A stretch of 64,000 nucleotides of DNA, taken from contig SHBV01000001.1 in assembly GCA_004211885.1 (NCBI GenBank), positions 123,699 to 187,698 on the forward strand, written 5' to 3'. The position numbers and the translations under genes are program-made. The DNA comes from Verrucomicrobiaceae bacterium. Lineage in GTDB: Bacteria; Verrucomicrobiota; Verrucomicrobiia; Verrucomicrobiales; DEV007. The stretch's first letter is position 1. Each line of letters begins with the position of its first letter. A model generated the notes under the pieces. The model did not search any database. It was not told the DNA's origin and was given only the letters and a program-made list of their open reading frames with translations. Positions 17,772 through 28,122 of the stretch are shown here, piece by piece.

Positions 17772-19150
17772 GATCCGATTTCTTTATGTATGGACTCTGC
17801 AATTTTTGTTGCCTGAGAAATTACATATTCTTCATCCTTTCCCTCTACTAGGATTCTAATTTTTGGTTCAGTGCCAGAATATCTTATGAGGACCCTTCCT
17901 TGTTCACCCAATTTAGCTTGAGTTTCCTTTATCAGATCATTTGCTTTTAGTTCTTCAATTCGCTTCTTTTTAGAAACAGAAAGGTTCACGAGCTTTTGAG
18001 GGAATTTATTAATTACTTTTCTTAGTTCAGATAATGGTTTTTCTGTTTGTAATAATACTTTCATAGTAGCTAACGCGGCGATGATTCCGTCACCCGTCGT
18101 ATTATGGTTCCGATAAATGATGTGGCCACTCGGCTCTCCCCCAAAGTTGGATCCTATGCTTCGCATTTTTTCCATTACATTGCGGTCACCGATTTCGGCT
18201 CTTTCTAATGTCCCTTTGTGATCTTTAATGCATTCATCAAGGCCATAATTGCTCATTTTTGTTCCCACTACTGTATTTGTTGATAACTCATTTCTTGTTA
18301 GCATATGGCATCCAATAATTGCCATGAGTTCATCACCGTCAATTGGGTCAGCATTTTCATCGCACATCAATATTCTGTCAGCGTCTCCGTCATGGGAAAT
18401 GCCGATGAGCGATTGGTCTTCTTTGGTTAAGTTGGAAAGAACCTCGGGATGTGTGCATCCGCAGTCCAAATTAATGTTATCTCCATCAGGTGCATTGAAA
18501 TGACAGACCAGATCTGCTCCTAGGCTTTCAAGAATTCTCTGGCTCGTTTCATGTGATGCTCCGTTCGCTGTGTCCAGAGTAATACGGATTCCCGAGAGCG
18601 GTTTGTCTGAAGTCTCTTTGACAAATAATTCAGTTATTGTTGAAACGTAGGACTCAAGAGCACGTACTAATGGAGTCGTCCTGCCTATTTTTTCTCCTGT
18701 GACACGTGCATTTATTGGTTGATCTGAAAGTATTTTTTGTTCGAGCCTTTCTTCCTGCTCTGATGAGAGTTTGTATCCGTCATTAAAAAAGAACTTAATT
18801 CCATTATCGGGTGGCGCGTTGTGAGAAGCTGATATGACTACACCTAGGTCTGCGTTCATTTCTTTAACCAATAGTGCGACTGCAGGTGTTGGAATTACTC
18901 CTCCAGTTTTCACATCGACGCCGGCAGAATTAAGACCCGCAGATAAGGCTGATTCCAACATGTCTCCGCTCCGGCGTGTATCCTTTCCAATGATGGCAAC
19001 GGGTCTATGGTCATCATTATTATTGTGGCAAAGAATCAGTTCTTCGGCTGCGATTTGACCGAGTCGGAGCGCTGATTCGGCTGTTAAATGCCCCTCGTTC
19101 GCGACACCTCTTACACCGTCTGTTCCAAAAAATTTATTTTTTTGAGCCAT
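17768..19150 (-). CDS. glmM: Phosphoglucosamine mutase
   Basis: GlmM converts glucosamine-6-phosphate to glucosamine-1-phosphate for peptidoglycan and lipopolysaccharide. The 460-residue product starts FFGTDGVRG and has the phospho-serine loop ISASHNAPPDNG with Ser109. The metal loop is GISHDGDADR, the sugar-binding loop GGEPSGHII, and the phosphate-binding loop near the end is IRYSGTEPKIR. It sits behind cdaA, the same neighbourhood as in Firmicutes, where GlmM can bind and inhibit the cyclase. That regulation here is inference from gene order. Confidence 0.95.
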   Translation of the reverse strand: MAQKNKFFGTDGVRGVANEGHLTAESALRLGQIAAEELILCHNNNDDHRPVAIIGKDTRRSGDMLESALSAGLNSAGVDVKTGGVIPTPAVALLVKEMNADLGVVISASHNAPPDNGIKFFFNDGYKLSSEQEERLEQKILSDQPINARVTGEKIGRTTPLVRALESYVSTITELFVKETSDKPLSGIRITLDTANGASHETSQRILESLGADLVCHFNAPDGDNINLDCGCTHPEVLSNLTKEDQSLIGISHDGDADRILMCDENADPIDGDELMAIIGCHMLTRNELSTNTVVGTKMSNYGLDECIKDHKGTLERAEIGDRNVMEKMRSIGSNFGGEPSGHIIYRNHNTTGDGIIAALATMKVLLQTEKPLSELRKVINKFPQKLVNLSVSKKKRIEELKANDLIKETQAKLGEQGRVLIRYSGTEPKIRILVEGKDEEYVISQATKIAESIHKEIGS

Positions 19151-19218
19151 CTAATAGAAAATGGGTATGAGTTTTTGATTGGTTGTTTCAGAAAAGAAAA
19201 TTCTCAAATGAATGTACT

Positions 19219-20064
19219 CTATTCTTCGGATGAAGAGCTTGATATGGATTTTGGTTTTGGGGGATCTGAAGCAGTCGCTGAAGGTTTTTTATCATTATTT
19301 TCTTTCATTTCAACCTCTAATAGATCCAAAAGGCGCTGGCTAAATGTTTCCAGATCAAGGTCATGCTCAAGTTCTCCAGAATGAGCGATTGATACTCCTC
19401 CAGTCTCTTCTGAAACAATGACAGCAATTGCATCAGATTCTTCAGTGATTCCAATTCCTGCTCGATGCCTTAGCCCGATGCTCCGGTCTGAGATTTCTCT
19501 TTGACTGACAGGGAACAGACAACCTGCCCCTATCACTTTCCCTTCCCTTAATATGATTCCGCCATCATGAAGTTCTGTTTTTGGGCTGAATATTGTTAGT
19601 ATAAGTTCTGAAGAGAATTGCGCATCAAGCAAGATGCCTGTTTCTAAGTGGGGTTTGAGTTCAATTCGTCGCTCAATTGCGAACAATGCTCCATACCTTT
19701 TGGCTCCTAGTTGTCTGATAGTTTCGGTCAGACTTTCTAAGAATTCTTTGTTTTTTCCTTCAGAAAAGAAGAAGAAGCTCCGACTGCCTAGTTCTGCTAA
19801 TTTTCTGCGCAGTTCCGGTTGAAAGACGACAATCATAGACATTGTAAAAAAGAAAGTTCCTACTAAAACAAACAAAGGAATCAGCTTTAAATTTAAAAAT
19901 ACTGAGGTTCCTGTAATAATGATCAGCAGAAAACTCAAGACTACAAAGAAACGGTTCCACTTCTGTGATCCGTGCCGACGCAGAATGACATACATTATCG
20001 CAATGATAATGATCAGTTCGGCAATGATTCTCCAATTGTCCGATATGTTTTTTATGATCTCCAC
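19219..20064 (-). CDS. cdaA: Diadenylate cyclase CdaA (DisA_N domain)
   Basis: CdaA makes the second messenger c-di-AMP from two ATP. The 281-residue protein has three N-terminal membrane helices (about 12-29, 38-55 and 61-80). The DisA_N domain at about 100-250 has the RHR motif (199-201, LRHRAGIGITEESDA). The catalytic loop reads LHDGG (165-169), where most cyclases have DGA. The acidic, Ser-rich tail ends in SSSSSEE. folP lies upstream and glmM downstream on the same strand, and the trio is a common conserved set. The DGG variant is noted separately. Confidence 0.93.
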   Translation of the reverse strand: MEIIKNISDNWRIIAELIIIIAIMYVILRRHGSQKWNRFFVVLSFLLIIITGTSVFLNLKLIPLFVLVGTFFFTMSMIVVFQPELRRKLAELGSRSFFFFSEGKNKEFLESLTETIRQLGAKRYGALFAIERRIELKPHLETGILLDAQFSSELILTIFSPKTELHDGGIILREGKVIGAGCLFPVSQREISDRSIGLRHRAGIGITEESDAIAVIVSEETGGVSIAHSGELEHDLDLETFSQRLLDLLEVEMKENNDKKPSATASDPPKPKSISSSSSEE

Positions 20065-20113
20065 GTAATATTAATATTATATATCAAGAAATGATGCGTT
20101 GCACGGAGATCGA

Positions 20114-20992
20114 TCAATTAATAATTGCCTCTGTCATTAGCATGGCATCTAAGTTTTGCTTCACAGAATGAACTCTAAAGAGCGTAGCGCCCTGTTCTCG
20201 ACAGTATGAAGTTAACGCAACCGTAGACCATTCTCTTTCATTAATATCATCATTTTCTAGGATTTTACCTATGAACGTCTTACGTGATGCACCAATAAGT
20301 ATAGGCCTTTTCATTTTAGTGATTTGGGGGATTGATCTGATCAGATCTAAATTGTGCTCTAGGTTTTTACCAAATCCGATTCCTGGGTCAATAATGATGC
20401 GTTTCTGACTAATGCCTTCAGATTCACAAAGAGCAATTTGATCGTTTAAAAATGTGATTACTTCGGCCGTTACATTTATATAATTTGGTGATGTTTGCAT
20501 TGTGCGAGGATTCCCCGCCATGTGCATTATTATGATGCCACATTCTGATTTTGCGGCTACTTTACGCATTGATGGATCGGAGAAGCCAGTCACATCATTT
20601 ATGATGTCTGCTCCGGCCTCGAGTCCAGCCTCTGCAACTTCAGATTTTGAAGTATCAATTGAAATTAATGTTTTTGAAGAACGGAGTGCCACAAATTTCT
20701 TAAGAGCGGGCAGAATTCTATTAATTTCTTCCTTAACAGATACTTTTTCTGCGCCTGGTCTCGTGGATTCTCCTCCGAAGTCAATGATGTTGGCACCTTC
20801 ATTTTCGAGTCTAATGGCTTGCTCAATAGCAGCTTCAGTAGACTCAAAGAGTCCACCATCTGAAAAAGAGTCAGGAGTTGTGTTAATGATACCCATGATC
20901 ATTCCCCGTTTGCTCAGATCATAGCTTTTTCCTCTAATGGACCAGAGATCTGGCTTTTCTGGAGCATTGGAACTTGCCGGGTAAAGTTGCAT
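20114..20992 (-). CDS. folP: Dihydropteroate synthase
   Basis: FolP joins p-aminobenzoate to dihydropterin pyrophosphate in folate synthesis and is the sulfonamide target. The 292-residue product has MGIINTTPDSFSDGG near 33-47, then IDFGGESTRPGAE, SIDTSKSEVA and DPGIGFGKNLEHNL. The pterin-binding GASRKTFIG is near 245. It is the first gene of the folP-cdaA-glmM-bioD set, with 49 bases to cdaA. The first 25 residues before the core are longer than usual. Confidence 0.95.
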   Translation of the reverse strand: MQLYPASSNAPEKPDLWSIRGKSYDLSKRGMIMGIINTTPDSFSDGGLFESTEAAIEQAIRLENEGANIIDFGGESTRPGAEKVSVKEEINRILPALKKFVALRSSKTLISIDTSKSEVAEAGLEAGADIINDVTGFSDPSMRKVAAKSECGIIIMHMAGNPRTMQTSPNYINVTAEVITFLNDQIALCESEGISQKRIIIDPGIGFGKNLEHNLDLIRSIPQITKMKRPILIGASRKTFIGKILENDDINEREWSTVALTSYCREQGATLFRVHSVKQNLDAMLMTEAIIN

Positions 20993-21028
20993 GTTATAAT
21001 CTTATCTGAATTCACGATCCCTCAACCG

Positions 21029-21727
21029 ATGAAAAAAATATCCGTACCCGCTGTTTTATTAACGGTTATTCTGATCTTATCACAGGCAATCCAGTCCGAA
21101 ATATATTCTTATGATGGGGCTGACCAAGTTTCAAGGACGGTAGTTCATAAGGACGGGACATATACAACTACTCAAAGAAACCGAGACACTAGGATCCTCG
21201 TGAGGGAAACAAAAAAACGCAATAATACTTTGATTATGAGGAGTGAATTTGCACTTGATGAGAAGGGAAGGGAACGGAAGGGGCGCGTTTATGATGGTCA
21301 AAATAATCTTCTCTTCATCAGTGAATTTGTATATGACAATGATGAACTGATTGAAGAGAGAGTCTTTGACTCAAAGGGCAAAGTCGTTAGGCGATTATTA
21401 TATAAGGTAAAAGTTGTGAGTAAACTTGATGGGCGTTCTAGGCCGGCATTAGTCTCCTATCAGAACGGAAAGCCGATAGGTGACTTGGTTGCTTTGGATG
21501 ATCCTGGTGTTTTTAGCACTACATCTCACAATGCTCATTCCTCAAAGAAAAGTGCCGAGGCAGGAGCGAATGGATTTGTTCGCTCCAAGGATGGTAAGTT
21601 AGTTCCTCTTCCGCAGGGAGCCGTACAATATCCTGGGGCCGGAGCAAAGCCTGTCCTCCCGGGGTCGGCTTCTGAAAAAAAATCCAAACCGAAACGTAAG
21701 CTCCGAATTTTCAAACGTCGAAGCTAG
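21029..21727 (+). CDS. Unknown secreted protein with YD-like strand repeats
   Basis: I do not recognise a family. The 232-residue protein from the ATG at 21029 has a clean signal peptide (MKKISVPAVLLTVILILSQA). The next 110 residues are charged strand pairs such as VVHKDGTYTTT, FALDEKGRERKGRVYDGQ and FVYDNDELIEERVFDSKGKV, which resemble the strand-turn units of wall-associated or Rhs-like proteins. The C-terminus is basic and ends KPKRKLRIFKRRS. An upstream in-frame ATG at 20987 would overlap folP and bury the signal, so I rejected it. The next gene follows after 16 bases, so they are probably cotranscribed. Confidence 0.7.
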   Translation: MKKISVPAVLLTVILILSQAIQSEIYSYDGADQVSRTVVHKDGTYTTTQRNRDTRILVRETKKRNNTLIMRSEFALDEKGRERKGRVYDGQNNLLFISEFVYDNDELIEERVFDSKGKVVRRLLYKVKVVSKLDGRSRPALVSYQNGKPIGDLVALDDPGVFSTTSHNAHSSKKSAEAGANGFVRSKDGKLVPLPQGAVQYPGAGAKPVLPGSASEKKSKPKRKLRIFKRRS

Positions 21728-21743
21728 AACATTAAACTAAGAC

Positions 21744-23321
21744 ATGAAGTCCACTACGGCCCTTGGCTTTGTTATCTTTGCTGCAATACCGATAGGTTTG
21801 CTTTTATGGAACATTAAAGAAGTAAATACCTCTTACGTTAAGCGTTCTGTTGATGTCGATATTAGCAAGCTCGAAAAAGAGGTTGAGGATTTCAGATTAG
21901 AAGCAGCCATGCTCAAGGATGAGAATAATAATCTAAGACATCAGTTGAGCATCGAGCGTGATAATGCGGCTGGATTAATTGAAGAAACAGAAAGGCTTGA
22001 GCTTAGGCTGGCCAATTACCGTGATTCAGGGGAAGCGTCAAAAGATGCAAGAGAATGGACTGATGAGGAGCTGAAAACACGCAAAGAAATTCAGGATCTC
22101 ACTTCAACTATTAGGGATTTGCCATTGAAGAGAAATATAAGATACCGATTAACGGATTGGGATGAGATGAAGTCTGCCCTATCAAAAATGCCAGGCGTTG
22201 TTTCTGAGGAAGAATCTGAGAGTCAGTCCCGTGCCTATTCTGCAATGGGATTTGTGACTCCAGGAGTCGATGTCAGAGCCAGAACTTTGGACTTACTGCA
22301 AGGACAACTCGGTGCCGCTATTTATAATGGAGAGGACAAAATCTTAATCAATAAAGACGCTAGTATAAAGAGCTCTTCAGATCGCACGTCACTGGCCCTA
22401 GAAATTGCTCGATCCCTTCAGGACCAGCACTTTGAGCTCATGGCATCTCTTAATGATTGGTTATATAATGATGATGCAAAATTGGCGCTGTGGGCAGTAG
22501 CTGCTGGCGATACGAATTTATTCAAGATTCGGTTCCAATTGCAAAGTAATGTGTCAGCCTCATTAGCAACACAGGGTCCGACCAAAATGTCGCGGGAACA
22601 ATTCGAAAGGATCCCATCCTTTGTGCGTGAGTATTATCTCTTTCCTTTTTCATTAGGTGATCGTTTTTGCCAGAATCTTTATGATAAAGATCGCTGGAAT
22701 TCAGTGAATGAGGGAATCACTCGCCCTCCCCTAAGCACTTCTGAAATATTGCATCCGGATCTCTATTCCAAAGATGATCGTAAGGAGCCGGAACGTTTTA
22801 GATGGAACGTTGATGCTTTGGATATTAGTGAAGAGGTTCCTATTTGGAATAACGTGGCGGGTGAGCTTGGAATCGCTCTACTTCTTAACCAGAGCGATTT
22901 TTTACAAAGAATGGCCGAATTGGGTCAGCCTGATATTTTGAATATGCCGGATCTAGTTTCTAAAGGGATTGAACATTTTTCCAATAGGGATGGATCCAAA
23001 GCCGCTGCCGGGTGGGATGGTGATCGTTACCTAGTATATCCAAACGGTAACGGTAAAGATGGTACGGATCATGTTTATTGGCGAAGCCAATGGATATCAG
23101 AAAAAGATGCTGAAGAATTCTTTAAAGCGGTCGTTAAGTCCATAGAATTTAGAAGGAAAGTTAAACTTTCTGATGATGAAGGTGAATATATATTTAATGA
23201 CCCTCAAGATCGCTACATTTCAGTAAAGAAACTTAATGATAATCAGATCAGGGTTCTTGATGTTGGTAATAAAGAATTTGCTGAAGAATTATTAGACAAA
23301 TTTGAGCCTCCATCTTCGTAA
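21744..23321 (+). CDS. Membrane-anchored protein resembling a metallopeptidase without zinc ligands
   Basis: The 525-residue protein has one N-terminal membrane helix (about 6-23) and a coiled coil at about 40-95. A large extracytoplasmic domain follows. Residues 217-232 read LALEIARSLQDQHFEL and 248-259 read ALWAVAAGDTNL. These match the layout of predicted metallopeptidases whose motifs run HEL.HALQDQHFDL and later ALVEGDA. Here the two His are Leu219 and Arg223, and the later Glu is Ala254, so zinc binding is not expected. A scaffold or binding role is more likely than proteolysis. The homology is inferred from motifs only. The stop is one base from the acyP start. Confidence 0.7.
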   Translation: MKSTTALGFVIFAAIPIGLLLWNIKEVNTSYVKRSVDVDISKLEKEVEDFRLEAAMLKDENNNLRHQLSIERDNAAGLIEETERLELRLANYRDSGEASKDAREWTDEELKTRKEIQDLTSTIRDLPLKRNIRYRLTDWDEMKSALSKMPGVVSEEESESQSRAYSAMGFVTPGVDVRARTLDLLQGQLGAAIYNGEDKILINKDASIKSSSDRTSLALEIARSLQDQHFELMASLNDWLYNDDAKLALWAVAAGDTNLFKIRFQLQSNVSASLATQGPTKMSREQFERIPSFVREYYLFPFSLGDRFCQNLYDKDRWNSVNEGITRPPLSTSEILHPDLYSKDDRKEPERFRWNVDALDISEEVPIWNNVAGELGIALLLNQSDFLQRMAELGQPDILNMPDLVSKGIEHFSNRDGSKAAAGWDGDRYLVYPNGNGKDGTDHVYWRSQWISEKDAEEFFKAVVKSIEFRRKVKLSDDEGEYIFNDPQDRYISVKKLNDNQIRVLDVGNKEFAEELLDKFEPPSS

Positions 23322-23322
23322 A

Positions 23323-23604
23323 GTGATTGCTAAAAGAGTTTTTTTTAGCGGCCGTGTTCAGGGTGTAGGGTTTCGTTATGAAACAAAAAGAATTGCCATG
23401 GGATATGAAGTGGTAGGGACAGTCTGTAATCTTGAAGATGGTAGGGTCGAGCTATGTGTTATGGGGGAGGAGTCAGAAGTCGATGTTTTTATTTCTGATA
23501 TTCGAATCGAATCGAATCTAGCTCATCATATATTGGAATATGCAGAAGAAACAATCCCCTCATCTGAAATGAATGAGGTTCTTGGATTTACGATTGTTCG
23601 GTAA
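23323..23604 (+). CDS. acyP: Acylphosphatase
   Basis: This small enzyme hydrolyses acyl phosphates. The 93-residue product has the active-site loop FSGRVQGVGFR with the catalytic Arg, and VCNLEDGRVEL with the catalytic Asn in the usual place. I chose the GTG at 23323, which gives standard family length and follows the upstream stop by one base. A TTG at 23302 would add seven residues and overlap the upstream gene by 20 bases. leuS is convergent on the other strand. Confidence 0.9.
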   Translation: MIAKRVFFSGRVQGVGFRYETKRIAMGYEVVGTVCNLEDGRVELCVMGEESEVDVFISDIRIESNLAHHILEYAEETIPSSEMNEVLGFTIVR

Positions 23605-23611
23605 TAGGACT

Positions 23612-26203
23612 CTAGTTCGCGACAATATTGACCAATTTTCCCGGTACTACAATAATTTTACGAACCGTGACCCCTTCAAGAAATGGTTTTATTTTTTCCA
23701 ATTCTTGGCATTGAGATTTAATTTCTTCTTCTGAATCATCTTTGCAGATAGTCATCTTATCTCGCAATTTTCCATTGACCTGGATAACGATTTCGATCTC
23801 ATCTTCTATGAGATATTTTTCATCATATTCAGGCCACGCCATTTTGGAGATTTCGTTGTCATTGATTATTTGAGGAAAATTATCTGCAATTACAGCAAAC
23901 AATTCTTCAGTTATATGGGGCGCGAATGGGTTTAAGAGTTGTAAAAAAGTGGTAAGTTCTTTTATTGGGCGTTCTTCTGCTCCTGTGAATACATTTGTGA
24001 AAACCATCATTTGTGCGATTGCAGTATTGAAGTCCAATGACTCGATATCAGTGGTCACTTTTTTGATTGTTTCATGAACCACTTTGAGCTGTTGTTTGCT
24101 TGGTTCGACTTCTTTGATCTTTGAGGACAGGACCCATTCTCCTTCCTGCGAGTCTTCCATAAATAATCTCCATACCCTAGCTAAGAATCTGTGAACACCT
24201 TCGACTCCTTTATTGCTCCATGGTTTGACTTGTTCGAGTGGCCCCATAAACATTTCATAGAGTCTCAAGGAGTCCGCGCCATATTCTTCTATGACTGTAT
24301 CAGGATTAATGACATTTCCGCGGCTCTTTGACATTTTTTGACCATCTTCACCCAGTATCATTCCCTGATTAATTAATTTCTGAAATGGTTCCTTAGTCTT
24401 TACATATCCAAGGTCATAGAGGACCTTGTGCCAGAACCTTGAGTATAGTAGATGAAGTACGGCATGCTCTGTTCCTCCAACATAAAGATCAACATTCATC
24501 CAGTATTTCTCTGCTTCAGTAGAAATGAATCTTTCTGCATTATTTGGATCACAGTATCTTAAGTAATACCAGCATGATCCTGCCCATTGGGGCATGGTGT
24601 TCGTTTCGCGTTTGTAACCTTCCTGATGATTGACCCATTCTTTTGCTTTGGATAGAGGAGGTCTTGCATCGCCGGTAGGTTTAAAATCTTCCATCTCAGG
24701 AGCTTGAATGGGGAGTGCGTCTTCTGGAATAGCGTGATGACCACCTTCATTATCCCAACTTATAGGGAACGGTTCCCCCCAGTACCTTTGTCGACTGAAC
24801 AGCCAGTCCCTAAGCTTGAAATTGACGGCCCTTTTTCCAAACCCATTATTTTCAAGCCAATCAGTTACTACCTGCTTTGCTTTTGCAGTTTGCAATCCAT
24901 CAATGAGAGGCGAATTAATTGCTATTCCTTCACCGGTGAAGCAAATGTCCTCGTTAATTTCTTCTTCCATTGGCTGAACGACTGTCCTGATCTCGATGTT
25001 GAATTTTTTTGCAAATTCATTGTCTCGATTATCATGTGCCGGGACGGCCATGATTGCACCTGTACCGTATGTCATCAGTACGTAATCGGCTATCCATATG
25101 GGAATCTCTTCCCCATTAATTGGATTCACCGCATAGCCACCAGTGAAAACGCCGGTCTTTGATTTTGCGAGATCTGTTCGCTCAAGATCAGATTTAGTGG
25201 CAATTTCATTGCGATAATCCTTAATGCTTTCCAAATGATCTGGCCCGGCCACTTCATCAACGAGTGGGTGCTCAGGCGCGAGCACCATATAAGTTGCACC
25301 AAATAGTGTGTCAGGCCTTGTAGTGAATACAGTCACTTTATTGCCTGTCCCTGGTAATTCAAAATGAACGTCAGCACCTTCGCTCCGCCCGATCCAATTG
25401 CGCTGCAAGGATTTGATTCCTTCGGGCCAGTCAAGATCTTCAAGCTCTTCGATGAGTCGATTGCCGTAAGCAGTTATTCTTAACATCCATTGACGCATGG
25501 GCTTACGTTCGACTGGATGATTTCCACGCTCTGATTTGCCATCAACGACTTCTTCATTTGCTAAGACAGTTCCTAATGCTGGGCACCAATTCACTGCCAC
25601 TTCATCGATGTAAGCGAGCCTATGCTTATCAATGAACGACCTGCGTTCAGTTTCATTTTCGTCAGGGCATTCTTCTTTTCGTTTTTCTATTAGCTCTATT
25701 ATTGGTGTTGCTGCCTGATCCGCCTCATCATAGTAACTGTTGTATAGCTTCAGAAATATCCACTGCGTCCAACGATAGTAGGCTGGATCGGTCGTGTTAA
25801 TTTCACGGTCCCAATCATAAGAGAAGCCTATACTCTTTAGCTGCTGTTTGAAGTATGCAATGTTTTTGGCCGTCGTATCTCTCGGATGGATTCCATGTTC
25901 GATAGCGTATTGTTCTGCCGGCAAACCAAACGCGTCCCAACCCATAGGATGTAGAACATTGAAACCGAGCATTCTTTTGTAGCGCGAAATAATGTCAGTC
26001 GCAGTGTAACCTTCCGGATGACCAACGTGCAGTCCCTGGCCGCTTGGGTAGGGGAACATATCCAATGCATAAAATTTAGGCATCTCAGGATCGAACTCTG
26101 CATCACCTGGATTCAGTGATTTGAAAGTTCCTTGTTGATCCCAGTGAGATTGCCACTTGGTTTCAATTTTATCGAAAGGGTATTGCTTGCGACGTTCAGA
26201 CAT
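23612..26203 (-). CDS. leuS: Leucyl-tRNA synthetase
   Basis: LeuRS charges tRNA-Leu. The 863-residue class I enzyme shows the HIGH-type motif [13 protein letters not shown] near 52-64. The CP1 editing domain covers roughly 225-420, including the threonine-rich region [16 protein letters not shown] and the conserved Asp in [18 protein letters not shown] is the KMSKS loop, and a C-terminal anticodon-binding helical domain follows. Editing residues look intact. It is monocistronic and divergent from rdgB, with 55 bases between the two starts. Confidence 0.96.
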   Translation of the reverse strand: MSERRKQYPFDKIETKWQSHWDQQGTFKSLNPGDAEFDPEMPKFYALDMFPYPSGQGLHVGHPEGYTATDIISRYKRMLGFNVLHPMGWDAFGLPAEQYAIEHGIHPRDTTAKNIAYFKQQLKSIGFSYDWDREINTTDPAYYRWTQWIFLKLYNSYYDEADQAATPIIELIEKRKEECPDENETERRSFIDKHRLAYIDEVAVNWCPALGTVLANEEVVDGKSERGNHPVERKPMRQWMLRITAYGNRLIEELEDLDWPEGIKSLQRNWIGRSEGADVHFELPGTGNKVTVFTTRPDTLFGATYMVLAPEHPLVDEVAGPDHLESIKDYRNEIATKSDLERTDLAKSKTGVFTGGYAVNPINGEEIPIWIADYVLMTYGTGAIMAVPAHDNRDNEFAKKFNIEIRTVVQPMEEEINEDICFTGEGIAINSPLIDGLQTAKAKQVVTDWLENNGFGKRAVNFKLRDWLFSRQRYWGEPFPISWDNEGGHHAIPEDALPIQAPEMEDFKPTGDARPPLSKAKEWVNHQEGYKRETNTMPQWAGSCWYYLRYCDPNNAERFISTEAEKYWMNVDLYVGGTEHAVLHLLYSRFWHKVLYDLGYVKTKEPFQKLINQGMILGEDGQKMSKSRGNVINPDTVIEEYGADSLRLYEMFMGPLEQVKPWSNKGVEGVHRFLARVWRLFMEDSQEGEWVLSSKIKEVEPSKQQLKVVHETIKKVTTDIESLDFNTAIAQMMVFTNVFTGAEERPIKELTTFLQLLNPFAPHITEELFAVIADNFPQIINDNEISKMAWPEYDEKYLIEDEIEIVIQVNGKLRDKMTICKDDSEEEIKSQCQELEKIKPFLEGVTVRKIIVVPGKLVNIVAN

Positions 26204-26258
26204 GAGGTTAGAGGTATTGTTTTCTGTAGACCGGAATGCCTATAGCGGCACGTAAATT

Positions 26259-26882
26259 ATGAATGAAATGAATCGCTTGATTATTGCAACAGGTAATACG
26301 CACAAAACGGAGGAGATTAGCAAGCTCTTAGGGTCTATCTTTAAGCCCATTGAAGATTTACAATCTTACCCAGAAATTGGAGAAATTGATGAAATTGGCA
26401 ATACTTTTGAAGAAAATGCAGAATTGAAAGCGATAGAAGTAGGGAAATTGCTGGGAAATTCTGCAATGATTTTATCGGATGACTCAGGGCTCGAAGTAGA
26501 TGCTTTGAATGGAGCTCCTGGAGTCCGGTCAGCTCGTTTTTCGGGAGAAAATGCCGACGATTCTAGTAACCGGAAGAAATTGTTGGATGAGCTTGAGGGG
26601 ATTGGCGCCCAAGGAGAGCGTAGAGTAGCACGATTCCGTTGCGTCATGGTACTTGCGAGGGGAGATCAGAAACTGGCTGTTTTTAATGGTGTTGTTGAAG
26701 GTAAGATCGCTGATAAGGAAAAGGGTGATGGTGGTTTTGGCTATGATTCGCTCTTTATTCCACAAGATTATGACAAAACTTTTGCGGAATTACCTTCCCA
26801 TACCAAGAACAGCATAAGCCACAGGGCTAATGCATTAGCTGCTTTTAAGACCTGGTTATTAGATTCCGACTACGCGAAATAA
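26259..26882 (+). CDS. rdgB: XTP/dITP diphosphatase (RdgB/HAM1 family)
   Basis: This enzyme removes non-canonical purine nucleotides such as dITP and XTP. The 207-residue product begins with RLIIATGNTHKTEEI. It continues with ALNGAPGVRSARFSG, ILSDDSGLEVDA with the catalytic Asp, KGDGGFGYDSLF and FAELPSHTKNSISHRANA. All family motifs are present. The alternative ATG at 26268 would remove three residues. The stop is immediately followed by the stop of the convergent sugar dehydrogenase gene. Confidence 0.94.
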   Translation: MNEMNRLIIATGNTHKTEEISKLLGSIFKPIEDLQSYPEIGEIDEIGNTFEENAELKAIEVGKLLGNSAMILSDDSGLEVDALNGAPGVRSARFSGENADDSSNRKKLLDELEGIGAQGERRVARFRCVMVLARGDQKLAVFNGVVEGKIADKEKGDGGFGYDSLFIPQDYDKTFAELPSHTKNSISHRANALAAFKTWLLDSDYAK

Positions 26883-28058
26883 TTATTTTGTTATTTCGTA
26901 TATCTTTCCGTCCCACGAAAGAACCCATAGTTCTCCATCGGGACGATTCACAAATGCGGTTGGTTTGAAGCTTCCCTTTGGCGGGTTACGTTTTTTCAAA
27001 ACCAGATTACTCGCTTTTTTCCCTGCTTTGTTAACTGTTAGTCCCCAGACATAACCTGATCCCCAGTCACCATAAATGTAATGTCCCTTCAATTCAGGAA
27101 AGGCTTTACCTTCATAGACAACGCCTCCCGTAATACTTATTCCATCGGCATGACTGTATTCATGAATAGGATCAATGAGTTTCACTGGTTCCTTTCCTTT
27201 TTCTGTTATGATCTTTGGGTTACGGTTCAGTGGAAATGGATGAGCCCCTTCACGATAGCTCCAACCATAATTGCCGCCTTTTGTTATGATATTAATTTCC
27301 TCCCAAAGTGCCTGCCCCACATCTGCACACCACAAGCGGCCACTTTTGTCAAAGTGAAGCCCCCAAGGATTACGCATTCCGTAAGTCCATATCTCTGGGC
27401 GGGCTCCTGGCTGGTTAACGAAAGGATTGTCTTCAGGGATTCCGTATTGCAAGTCACCAGAACGATTGTTCACGTCGATCCTAAGAATTTTTCCTAGTAA
27501 AGAAAAAAGATTTTGAGACGTTAATAGGGGATCATTGCCTTTACCTCCATCCCCAGTCGAGAGATAAAGGTATCCGTCAGGGCCAAAGGCAGGTTGACCC
27601 GAGTCGTGATTCCAAAACGGTTGATTGATTTCGAGAAGAATTCGTTCACTAGCAGGGTCTGGTTTTCCATTTTTAGTTACAAATTCAGAGAGCACTGAAC
27701 GTTTGGGGTTCTGGCGAGAATAATAAACATAGAACTTACCATTTGATTTGTGGTCTGGGTGAAATACAAGCCCGAGCAGACCCTCTTCGAAGTCCTTATC
27801 AATTTGTACCCTAGAAGTTAAATCAAACCAGATCTTTGCGTTTCCAGCTGCCCGGTCTTTCGGGAGTTCATGAATTGTCCCACTTTGAGAAACGATCAAT
27901 TCTTGTTCAGTTCCAGGCAATAAAGTAACCCAGACAGGCTTTTTAATCTTTAATTTAGGATAAGCGACCTTGAATTTAATCTCAGGTGCTCCGTTTGCAC
28001 TTATTGCTAGAATGAGGCTAAGGGCGGATATTTTTACAGAATGATAGAATTTTTGCAT
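26883..28058 (-). CDS. PQQ-dependent sugar dehydrogenase-like secreted beta-propeller
   Basis: The 391-residue protein has a signal peptide (1 to about 23) followed by a six-bladed propeller of the glucose/sorbosone dehydrogenase family. Motifs include LLGLVFHPDHKSNGKFYVYY, NHDSGQPAFGPDGYLYLSTG, YGMRNPWGLHFD, LWCADVGQ and GGNYGWSYREG. The acid residues that hold calcium and PQQ in soluble glucose dehydrogenase appear to be in place. PQQ supply cannot be judged from this window. Many homologues oxidise sugars in the periplasm; the substrate here is unknown. Confidence 0.85.
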   Translation of the reverse strand: MQKFYHSVKISALSLILAISANGAPEIKFKVAYPKLKIKKPVWVTLLPGTEQELIVSQSGTIHELPKDRAAGNAKIWFDLTSRVQIDKDFEEGLLGLVFHPDHKSNGKFYVYYSRQNPKRSVLSEFVTKNGKPDPASERILLEINQPFWNHDSGQPAFGPDGYLYLSTGDGGKGNDPLLTSQNLFSLLGKILRIDVNNRSGDLQYGIPEDNPFVNQPGARPEIWTYGMRNPWGLHFDKSGRLWCADVGQALWEEINIITKGGNYGWSYREGAHPFPLNRNPKIITEKGKEPVKLIDPIHEYSHADGISITGGVVYEGKAFPELKGHYIYGDWGSGYVWGLTVNKAGKKASNLVLKKRNPPKGSFKPTAFVNRPDGELWVLSWDGKIYEITK

Positions 28059-28122
28059 TGCATCGATAGGTTAAGATCCTTTGAATATATTTAGTCAATA
28101 ATTAAAACTAAATTCCTATATC

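Noticed and set aside
20987..21028. Upstream start for the 21029 gene
   Set aside because: It would overlap folP and hide a clean signal peptide.
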